The notes beneath the pieces were generated by a model. The model was not told where the DNA came from, searched no databases, and worked only from the letters and a program-made list of their open reading frames with translations. Shown here piece after piece: positions 16,238 to 22,257 of a stretch of DNA of 26,528 nt. Source of the stretch: CAYXXN01 sp964469055 (GTDB taxonomy: Bacteria; Acidobacteriota; Thermoanaerobaculia; Multivoradales; JAHEKO01); assembly GCA_964469055.1 (NCBI GenBank), contig CAYXXN010000018.1, positions 1 through 26,528 of the forward strand, given 5' to 3'. A program made the translations under genes and the position numbers. Positions within the stretch are counted from its first letter, which is position 1, and every line of letters begins with the position of its first letter.

Positions 16238-16243
16238 TAGGCT
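16238..16243 (+). promoter_or_regulatory. Candidate -10 element for the metalloregulator gene (TAGGCT)
   Basis: TAGGCT fits TANNNT and ends 10 bases before the ATG at 16254. There is no Shine-Dalgarno motif, so a leader of about 4 bases is predicted. The -35 region is poor. The same hexamer recurs before the dehydrogenase gene at 21304. Confidence 0.35.
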
Positions 16244-16253
16244 TTCGCCGCCC

Positions 16254-16916
16254 ATGCCCACCAGCACCGTCGAGGACTATCTCAAATGCGTCCTTCTCGC
16301 CGAGCAGCGCTCGCCGGGCGAGCTGGTCGGCATGGGACACATCGGCACCGCCCTCGGCGTGGCTCCGGGGACGGTCACGGCGATGGTCAAGGCCCTGGCC
16401 GACAGCGGGCTCGTCGACTACGAGCCGTACAGCGGGGTGCGGCTCACGCCCGCCGGACGTCAGCTCGCCGTTCCCGTCCTGCGGCGGCACCGGTTGATCG
16501 AGCTCTTCTTGGTGCGGGTCATGGGCATGAGCTGGGACGAGGTGCACGGCGAAGCGGAGAAGCTCGAGCACGCCGTCTCCGAGCGCTTGATCGAGCGCAT
16601 CGACGACATGCTGGGCCACCCGTCGGTCGATCCGCACGGCGACCCGATCCCGGACGCCCACGGCGTCGTCGAGGAGCCGGACCTGGTGAGCCTGGCGGCG
16701 TGCCCAGCCGGTCGCCCCGTGCGGGTGGCCCGCATCGCCGACCAGCGTGCCGATTTCCTGCGCTTGGTCGAGCGGCAAGGCTTCATGCCGGGGTGCCGGC
16801 TGACGGTCGAGGCCCAGGACGAGCTGGCCGACACCGTCACCGTGCGGCTGGCCAACGGCCGGCGTGCCGACCTCGGGCGGCGGGCGGCGGCCAAGATCCT
16901 GGTGGAGGAGGAATAA
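16254..16916 (+). CDS. DtxR/MntR-family metal-dependent transcriptional regulator
   Basis: A 220-residue repressor-type protein with an N-terminal winged helix (about 1-65, ALGVAPGTVTAMVKALADSG as recognition region), a dimerisation/metal domain (RHRLIELFL and EAEKLEHAVSERLIERI, then GHPSVDPHGDPIP) and a C-terminal SH3/FeoA-like domain (about 150-218). By motif alignment, Asp8 and the Glu of EAEK match MntR ligands, while Lys11 replaces the MntR glutamate and the C-terminal domain is DtxR-like. It therefore looks like a hybrid, perhaps manganese-preferring. One base separates it from the next gene, which it may co-transcribe. No metal transporter is in the window. Confidence 0.88.
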   Translation: MPTSTVEDYLKCVLLAEQRSPGELVGMGHIGTALGVAPGTVTAMVKALADSGLVDYEPYSGVRLTPAGRQLAVPVLRRHRLIELFLVRVMGMSWDEVHGEAEKLEHAVSERLIERIDDMLGHPSVDPHGDPIPDAHGVVEEPDLVSLAACPAGRPVRVARIADQRADFLRLVERQGFMPGCRLTVEAQDELADTVTVRLANGRRADLGRRAAAKILVEEE

Positions 16917-16917
16917 G

Positions 16918-18924
16918 GTGAGGGGGCGACGCTTCGCTCGTTTTTTGGTGGGTCTGGCCGTCGTCGGGTGCACGGCCCAGCCACAGCCGGTGCCGCCGGT
17001 CGATCTGCCGGTGATCGAGGTGCCGCAGCTCGACGAACGAGCGCTGCTCGTCCTGATGGCCGACCGCAAGCTCTACGACGCCTTCACCGTCGACCGGGTC
17101 CGGCGGCTCGGCCCCGAGCCGCGGGCCGAGCTCGCCCTGGCCCTGGGCCGAGTGGGAGACCCGCAGGGTCGCTCGGCGCTCGCGGAGCTCCTGCTCGACG
17201 AGGCGGTCGAGGTGCGTCGCGCGGCGGCCTTCGGCCTCGGCCTCGTGGGCGAGCCTGGGGCGACGCCCGCCCTGCTCGCCGCCGCCGCCGATCCCGATCG
17301 CGAAACCGGGACGCTCGCCGTCGAAGCCCTGGCCCGCGTCGGCGCCGACCTGGCGGCGACACGGCAGGCGCTCTCGCGCCTCCCGGCCGAGGAGGCTTGG
17401 GCTCGTCTGCTGCCCGCCCTCTTCCGTTTCGCCAGCACCGACTCGCTGCCGGTGGCCCGCGAGGCGCTCGCCACGCACGCCGACCAGCTCTTCGCCTGGG
17501 CGGCCTACGCCCTGGCCCGCAATCCACTGCCGGAGGGGGCGTCGGTGCTGCGCGAGCTCCTCGCCGACCCCGATCCCTGGCTGCGGGGCTGGGCGGCGCG
17601 CGCCCTGGGTGGGGTCGGGGACGGAGGCGATCTGGAGCGACTGCTGCCGCTCCTCGCCGACGCCGAGCCGGGCCCCATCGTGCAGGCGCTGCGCGCCGGC
17701 CGGCGACTGATCGACGATGGCAAGGCCGCCGCGCCCGCTGCCTGGCGGCCGCGCCTCGCAACGCTCCTCGCCGACCGGCGGCCGGCCGTGCGCTTGACCG
17801 CCCTCGAGGTCGCGGGGAGCTGGCTCCTCGACGAGGTCCTGGGGGCCGAGTTGGCGCGCCTCCTCGCCGCGGGCGATCCCCGCGAGCGCGAGCTCGCCCT
17901 GCTGGCCCTTGCCGGTGGCGGCGATCCACGGGCCCGGGAGGCGGTCGCGGCGGCCGCGCGGGCGCCGGAGGCGAGCGTGCGCGCCCGGGCCGCGGAGGCG
18001 GCGGCGCTGGTGGACGAGCGCGGCCTGCTCGAGCGCCTGGCCGCCGACCCGGCGCCGGCGGTGCGCGAGGCGGCCCTGGCGGGCCTGCTCGCCGCCGATC
18101 CCGAGCGCTGGCTCGAGCCGGCACTCGCCGACCCGGATCCCGGCGTGCGCGCCACGGCGCTCGAGTGGCTGGTGGAGTCGCCGCGCGCCGAGGCGACGCG
18201 CATCGTCGGCGCCATGGGCGGCCCGGGCGGCCGCGAGCTCGTCGATGTGACGCTGGCCGGGGTCGACGCCCTGGCGGCACGCGCCGAGGCGGCGCCCACG
18301 GAGCGCGACGCGATCGTTCTCGTGCTCGCGACCCTTGCCGAGGCGGGCGACTACCTGGTGCGGCGGCAGGCGGCGGATGCCTTGGAGAGGCTCGGCCTCG
18401 GACGCCCGGCCGTGGGAGCGGTGGAGGAGGCCTACGTGATCGACACCTATCGCGATCTCGTGCGCCGCACCTGGCGCGACCGCTTCGTGCGCCTCGAGAC
18501 GACGCGTGGGCCCATCGACTTGCGGCTCGCCTGCCGCAGCGCGCCGCGCACCTGCTGGAACTTCGTGCATCTGGTGCGCCAGGGGTTCTACGACGGGATC
18601 GCCTTGCACCGCGTCGTCCCCGACTTCGTCGTCCAGGGTGGCGACCCGCGAGGCGACGGCCGGGGGGGTCCGGGTTACACGATCCGCGACGAGGCGACCC
18701 TGCTGCGCTATCGACGCGGCACCGTGGGGATGGCCCTCTCCGGCCCGGATACCGGCGGCAGCCAGTTCTTCATCACCCTGGCGCCGCAGCCCCATCTCGA
18801 CGGCACCTACACCGCCTTCGGCGAGGTCGTGGCCGGCGACGAGTGGCTCGACGGGATCGTGCAGGGCGACGTCCTCGTGCGCGCCTACGAGATCGACGGC
18901 GCGGGCGGCAACGAGCTGCGCTGA
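16918..18924 (+). CDS. HEAT-repeat lipoprotein with C-terminal cyclophilin prolyl isomerase
   Basis: A 668-residue lipoprotein. The GTG at 16918, one base after the regulator stop, has GGAGGAGGAA upstream; an in-frame ATG at 16864 lies inside the regulator and lacks an export signal. The signal ends in lipobox VVGC (Cys18). Residues about 60-490 are tandem HEAT-like helical pairs (AALADPDP, VREAALAGLLAADPERW and similar). From 522 comes a cyclophilin domain: TTRGPIDLRL, LHRVVPDFVVQGGDP (HRV from 564, catalytic Arg kept), GTVGMALSGPDTGGSQFFIT and HLDGTYTAFGEVVAG. Expected activity is cis-trans prolyl isomerisation in the periplasm, with the HEAT solenoid as client or partner platform. The Trp common in cyclosporin-binding cyclophilins is replaced by His in HLDG, as in many bacterial forms. 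Confidence 0.9.
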   Translation: MRGRRFARFLVGLAVVGCTAQPQPVPPVDLPVIEVPQLDERALLVLMADRKLYDAFTVDRVRRLGPEPRAELALALGRVGDPQGRSALAELLLDEAVEVRRAAAFGLGLVGEPGATPALLAAAADPDRETGTLAVEALARVGADLAATRQALSRLPAEEAWARLLPALFRFASTDSLPVAREALATHADQLFAWAAYALARNPLPEGASVLRELLADPDPWLRGWAARALGGVGDGGDLERLLPLLADAEPGPIVQALRAGRRLIDDGKAAAPAAWRPRLATLLADRRPAVRLTALEVAGSWLLDEVLGAELARLLAAGDPRERELALLALAGGGDPRAREAVAAAARAPEASVRARAAEAAALVDERGLLERLAADPAPAVREAALAGLLAADPERWLEPALADPDPGVRATALEWLVESPRAEATRIVGAMGGPGGRELVDVTLAGVDALAARAEAAPTERDAIVLVLATLAEAGDYLVRRQAADALERLGLGRPAVGAVEEAYVIDTYRDLVRRTWRDRFVRLETTRGPIDLRLACRSAPRTCWNFVHLVRQGFYDGIALHRVVPDFVVQGGDPRGDGRGGPGYTIRDEATLLRYRRGTVGMALSGPDTGGSQFFITLAPQPHLDGTYTAFGEVVAGDEWLDGIVQGDVLVRAYEIDGAGGNELR

Positions 18925-18942
18925 GCGGCGCCGCCCTTCCGC

Positions 18943-18948
18943 TACACT
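18943..18948 (+). promoter_or_regulatory. Candidate -10 element for the 55-residue membrane protein (TACACT)
   Basis: TACACT ends 10 bases before the ATG at 18959. There is no Shine-Dalgarno motif in between, only a C-rich stretch. It matches the spacing seen at 1177 and 16238. No convincing -35 box is visible. Confidence 0.35.
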
Positions 18949-18958
18949 CCGCCCCCGC

Positions 18959-19126
18959 ATGCGCGACACCCTCGGCTGGACGCTCCAGGTGCTCGCCCTG
19001 GTGGTGGTGGGAAGCGCCTTGCTGGTGGGGACGGCCTACGACGCGCTGCGCACCGAGGTGGTCCTGCTGGCGGCCGGCGCCGCTCTCTTCCTGCTCGGAC
19101 GCCGCCTGCGGGAGGGCGCCGAGTAG
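18959..19126 (+). CDS. Small two-helix membrane protein
   Basis: A 55-residue protein (MRDTLGW...). Two hydrophobic segments at about residues 8-25 (LQVLALVVVGSALLVGTA) and 32-46 (VVLLAAGAALFLLG) are joined by a short polar turn; the C-terminus is basic/acidic (RRLREGAE). It has no recognised family. Support is its coding-like GC3 bias, the ATG placed 10 bases after a -10-like hexamer, and the fit between two genes. It could belong with the envelope-related genes on either side. Both termini are predicted on the cytoplasmic side. Confidence 0.6.
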   Translation: MRDTLGWTLQVLALVVVGSALLVGTAYDALRTEVVLLAAGAALFLLGRRLREGAE

Positions 19127-19147
19127 CCCCAGCGGGGCGGCCCGGCT

Positions 19148-19176
19148 GCAACCTTCTTCCGACAGCCCCCGTAGGT
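19148..19176 (+). promoter_or_regulatory. Candidate ECF-type (autoregulated) promoter
   Basis: GCAAC (19148-19152) and CGTAGGT (19170-19176) are separated by 17 bases. This resembles the ECF pattern GGAAC-N16/17-CGT. Initiation would fall at or next to the ATG at 19180, predicting a leaderless, self-activated sigma factor transcript. Confidence 0.4.
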
Positions 19177-19179
19177 ACC

Positions 19180-19767
19180 ATGGCGAGCGAGGCACGGCCA
19201 GAGGCCAGCGATGCCGACCTGGTGGCCGCCGTTCTCGCCGGCAACCGGGAGCGGTTCAGTGAGCTGGTCGAGCGCTATCAAGGACGCCTGGTCAACCACC
19301 TCTTCCGTCTGGTCCGCGGTCAGGACGAGGCCCTCGACCTGGCGCAGGAGGTCTTCATCAAGGTCTACCAGGCGCTCGGCCGGTACGATCCGAGCTACAA
19401 GTTCTCGACCTGGCTCTTCCGAGTGGCGCAGAATGCGGCCATCGACCAGCTTCGCCGGCGCCGCCTGCGACTGGTCTCGCTCGATCGACCGACCGACGAC
19501 GGCGAGGACCGGCCATGGGAGTTCGCCTCCGAGGATCCCGACCCCTACGGTGACGTCCGCAACCAGGAACGCGGGGTGGCGATCCAGCAGGCCATCGATG
19601 CCCTGCCGTGGGAGTATCGGGAGCTAATCGTGCTGCGTCACTACGCCGAGCTGTCCTACGACGAGATCGCCCAGCTCAAGGGCATGCCCTTGGGGACGGT
19701 CAAGAACAAACTCTTCCGGGCGCGCCAGCTACTGAAGGGAAGCCTCGACGAGTACCGGGTGGACTGA
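19180..19767 (+). CDS. ECF (sigma-E/RpoE-like) RNA polymerase sigma factor
   Basis: A 195-residue group IV sigma factor. Region 2 (about 26-95) has FSELVERYQGRLVNHLFRLV, DEALDLAQEVFIKVYQALGR and FSTWLFRVAQNAAIDQLRRR. An acidic linker follows, then region 4 (about 137-187): ALPWEYRELIVLRHYAELSY and GMPLGTVKNKLFRARQLL. Region 1.1 and region 3 are absent, as expected. Its stop overlaps the ATG of the membrane anti-sigma candidate by one base, the usual arrangement for a sigma factor and its inhibitor. It should direct polymerase to a small envelope-related regulon; the inducing signal is not evident. Confidence 0.93.
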   Translation: MASEARPEASDADLVAAVLAGNRERFSELVERYQGRLVNHLFRLVRGQDEALDLAQEVFIKVYQALGRYDPSYKFSTWLFRVAQNAAIDQLRRRRLRLVSLDRPTDDGEDRPWEFASEDPDPYGDVRNQERGVAIQQAIDALPWEYRELIVLRHYAELSYDEIAQLKGMPLGTVKNKLFRARQLLKGSLDEYRVD

Positions 19768-20351
19768 TGCGCGCGAAGATCCCGCACGACGCCCGCGAAG
19801 CGTTGCATCTCGAGATGGACGGCCAGCTCACGGCCGGAGAGCGCGAGCTCCTGCAGCGCGCCCTCGAGTCCGACCCGGAGGCGCGGCGCGAGCGCGAAGA
19901 GCTGGAGCGCCTGGGCGACCTGTTGAGGGCCAGCCGGGTCGAGGTGCCGGCCGACTTCGCCTCTCGTGTCATGGCCTCGCTGCCGGTCGCCGGCTGGGAA
20001 TCGCGGCATCCGCGGAGCTGGGCGGCTGCCCTCTGCGTGCTCGCGCTCTTGACCGGCGGCGCCGTCGCGGTGGCCGGGCTGTTCGGCGCGCGGCCGGAGT
20101 CGACCTCGGCCCTCGCCGCCACGGCGGCGGCGATCGGCGGCCTGCTCGCGACCTCGCTCGCCACCGGTGCCGGGCTCCTCGGCGCTTCGTGGGAAGGCCT
20201 GGGCCTGGCCCTGGCGAGCCTGCTCGAGGGCTCGGCCCTCAACTGGATCGCCTTCGTCGTCCTGGTCGCGGGCGTCGATCTCCTCTTCCTGCGCCTGCTG
20301 CGGCGGCCGGCGCCGGCCGCCGCGCGCCGGCGAGGCTCCGGGCACGAATGA
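19767..20351 (+). CDS. Putative membrane anti-sigma factor without zinc motif
   Basis: A 194-residue protein coupled to the sigma gene by a TGATG overlap. The cytoplasmic N-terminus (about 1-70) resembles anti-sigma domains (HLEMDGQLTAGERELLQRAL, EREELERLGDLLRAS) but has no HxxxCxxC zinc motif; its only Cys lies in the first membrane helix. Hydrophobic segments lie at about 84-106, 115-140 and 159-178, so it is a multi-pass protein rather than the common single-pass type. A basic tail (RRPAPAAARRRGSGHE) ends it. The call rests mainly on context plus the N-terminal pattern. Its stop overlaps the next ATG. Confidence 0.7.
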   Translation: MRAKIPHDAREALHLEMDGQLTAGERELLQRALESDPEARREREELERLGDLLRASRVEVPADFASRVMASLPVAGWESRHPRSWAAALCVLALLTGGAVAVAGLFGARPESTSALAATAAAIGGLLATSLATGAGLLGASWEGLGLALASLLEGSALNWIAFVVLVAGVDLLFLRLLRRPAPAAARRRGSGHE

Positions 20352-21283
20352 CGGACGCGCGGCGATGGGCGCCGCTCGCGACGGCGTCGCTGCTCGTCTG
20401 GGCGGCACTCGTCCCGGCGGCTCTGCGGGCGGCCGGGAGCGCGGTGCGCATCGGCCCGGGGAGCCTGGCGCGCTCCCAGGTCGTGGCCCTCGGCCGCGAT
20501 CTCGAGATCGAGGGCGAGGTGCTGGCCGACGCCGCCGCCGTCAACGCCGACGCGCGGGTGAACGGCCGGGTGCGCGGCAGTCTCGTCGTGCTGGGCGGCA
20601 CGGCTCGCCTCGGCCCCGCCGCCGTCGTGGAAGGGGATGTGTTCGTGCTGGGCGGCGAGCTGGTGGCCTCCGATGGCGCGCGCATCGGTGGCCGGGCCGT
20701 GGCCTACCCCTCCGTGGGCGCGGCCTGGCTGACCCTCCTCGAGGGTCCGGGCCTGGGACTACCCGCCTCGGCGCCGGTGGTGATCGGCGCCAAGCTCGCC
20801 CTCCTCGCCGCCTGGCTCGCCCTGGCCCTGTTGTTAATGGCGAGTGGCGGCCGAGAAGTCTTGGCCACGGCTCAAGCCGTCCGCGAGGAGCCTCTTACCG
20901 TCTTCGTGACCGGCCTGACCGGCGTGCTGGCGCTCTTCCTGACGGCGCTCCTCGTCGGCTCGATGGCGCCGGCGGTCGTCGGCCTCCCTCTGCTCGTGCT
21001 CGTCGTGCTCGCCGCCCTGCTGCTCAAGCTGTGGGGCATGGTGGCGGTGTTCCATGCCATCGGCGAGTGGACGGCGCGGCGCGTGCTCTCCCGCCGCCCG
21101 CGCCCCCTCGACGCCGCTTGCCTCGGTCTCCTGCTGCTGGGCGCCTTCAAGTTCCTCCCCTGGGCGGGGGCGGTGGTGTGGTGGGCGGCGAGCTTCGTCG
21201 GCGTGGGCGCGGCGCTGCGCACCAAGTTCGGGCGGCGTGAGCCGTGGTTCGAGCCGAGCGCGCTCGACGCCGCCCTGCCTTGA
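20348..21283 (+). CDS. Membrane protein with bactofilin-like polymer-forming domain
   Basis: A 311-residue protein coupled by ATGA overlap to the anti-sigma candidate. A signal-like helix (about 8-29) precedes a run of short hydrophobic beta repeats at about 40-120 (DLEIEGEVLADAAAVNAD, ARVNGRVRGSLVVLGG, AVVEGDVFVLGG), typical of the polymer-forming/bactofilin-like beta-helix. Hydrophobic helices follow at about 143-164, 185-229 (two) and 255-290. The beta domain would face outside the cytoplasm if the first segment is cleaved or inserted as a signal. The sigma/anti-sigma linkage suggests an envelope sensing or response role. The exact family is uncertain. Confidence 0.75.
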   Translation: MTDARRWAPLATASLLVWAALVPAALRAAGSAVRIGPGSLARSQVVALGRDLEIEGEVLADAAAVNADARVNGRVRGSLVVLGGTARLGPAAVVEGDVFVLGGELVASDGARIGGRAVAYPSVGAAWLTLLEGPGLGLPASAPVVIGAKLALLAAWLALALLLMASGGREVLATAQAVREEPLTVFVTGLTGVLALFLTALLVGSMAPAVVGLPLLVLVVLAALLLKLWGMVAVFHAIGEWTARRVLSRRPRPLDAACLGLLLLGAFKFLPWAGAVVWWAASFVGVGAALRTKFGRREPWFEPSALDAALP

Positions 21284-21309
21284 TTCGCCCCTCCCCGATC
21301 TCTTAGGCT
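21280..21309 (+). promoter_or_regulatory. Promoter for the dehydrogenase-TPR-proS run
   Basis: TTGATT (21280-21285), overlapping the stop codon of the preceding gene, and TAGGCT (21304-21309) are 18 bases apart. Start would be near 21316, exactly where a perfect hairpin begins. Confidence 0.45.
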
Positions 21310-21315
21310 CCCGGC

Positions 21316-21341
21316 ACGGCCCTTGGAGTCCCAAGGGCCGT
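21316..21341 (+). promoter_or_regulatory. Perfect 11-bp hairpin at predicted mRNA 5' end
   Basis: ACGGCCCTTGG (21316-21326) and CCAAGGGCCGT (21331-21341) form a perfect stem with an AGTC loop, ending 9 bases before the ATG at 21351. It could protect the mRNA 5' end, act as an operator, or be a terminator of the upstream gene, though it lacks a T tract. Confidence 0.5.
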
Positions 21342-21350
21342 TGAAACACC

Positions 21351-22244
21351 ATGAGCCTCTCCACGATCGGCGTCGTCGGCGCGGGCACCATGGGTCACGG
21401 CATCGCGCAGGTGGCCGCCCAGGCGGGTCTCGCCGTGCGACTCGTCGACACGGCGCCGGCGGCCCTCGCCGCCGGCCTCGAGCGGATCGGCAAGAGCCTC
21501 GCCAAGTTGGCGAGCAAGGGGCAGCTGACCCCGGAGCAGGCCGCCGCGGCCCGCGAGCGCGTGGTGGGCGACTCCGACCTCGGGGCGGTGGCCGGCGCCG
21601 ACCTGGTCGTCGAGGCGGTCGTGGAGCGGCTCGAGGTCAAGGCCGAGGTGCTCTCGACCCTCGATCGGCTCTGCCGTCCCGGGGCGATCCTCGCCTCGAA
21701 CACCAGCTCGATCTCGATCACGCGTCTGGCATCGGCGACGGCGCGGCCGGCCCAGGTCATCGGGATGCACTTCATGAACCCCGTGCCGCTGATGCCGCTG
21801 GTCGAGATCATCCGCGGCCTGGCGACCGACCAAGGGACCTACGACGCGGTCGAAGCTCTGACCCGGACGATGGGGAAGACCCCCGTCGAAGTGCGAGACG
21901 CTCCCGGCTTCGTCTCCAACCGGGTGCTCATGCCGATGATCAACGAGGCGATCTTCTGCCTGCACGAGGGCGTGGCCGAGACGCCGGCCATCGACTCCGT
22001 GATGAAGCTCGGCATGAACCACCCCATGGGCCCCCTGGCCCTGGCCGACCTGATCGGCCTCGACGTCTGTCTCGACATCCTGCGGGTGCTGCACGAGGGG
22101 CTGGGCGAGGCTAAGTACCGGCCCTGTCCCTTGCTGGTCCGCATGGTGGACGGGGGGCTCCTCGGGCGCAAGACGGGTCGCGGCTTCTACGACTACGGGA
22201 CCGAGGCGCCGCTCGCCTTCCATCCCACGAAGGGCTATCGCTAG
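21351..22244 (+). CDS. hbd: 3-hydroxyacyl-CoA (3-hydroxybutyryl-CoA) dehydrogenase
   Basis: Interconverts 3-hydroxyacyl-CoA and 3-ketoacyl-CoA with NAD(P). The 297 residues are typical of the stand-alone enzyme. The Rossmann motif GVVGAGTMGHGIAQ is at 7-20, followed by an Asp/Glu-rich turn, VVEAVVERLEVK, ASNTSSISIT and the catalytic His140 in GMHFMNPVPLMPLVEII. The C-terminal helical domain has DAPGFVSNRVLMPMINEA, MNHPMGPLALADLIGLD and GRKTGRGFYDY. It may serve beta-oxidation, butyrate or polyhydroxybutyrate metabolism; no other such gene is nearby to decide. It is followed 13 bases later by the zinc-ribbon TPR gene. Confidence 0.94.
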   Translation: MSLSTIGVVGAGTMGHGIAQVAAQAGLAVRLVDTAPAALAAGLERIGKSLAKLASKGQLTPEQAAAARERVVGDSDLGAVAGADLVVEAVVERLEVKAEVLSTLDRLCRPGAILASNTSSISITRLASATARPAQVIGMHFMNPVPLMPLVEIIRGLATDQGTYDAVEALTRTMGKTPVEVRDAPGFVSNRVLMPMINEAIFCLHEGVAETPAIDSVMKLGMNHPMGPLALADLIGLDVCLDILRVLHEGLGEAKYRPCPLLVRMVDGGLLGRKTGRGFYDYGTEAPLAFHPTKGYR

Positions 22245-22257
22245 GGCGGAGCGGCGC

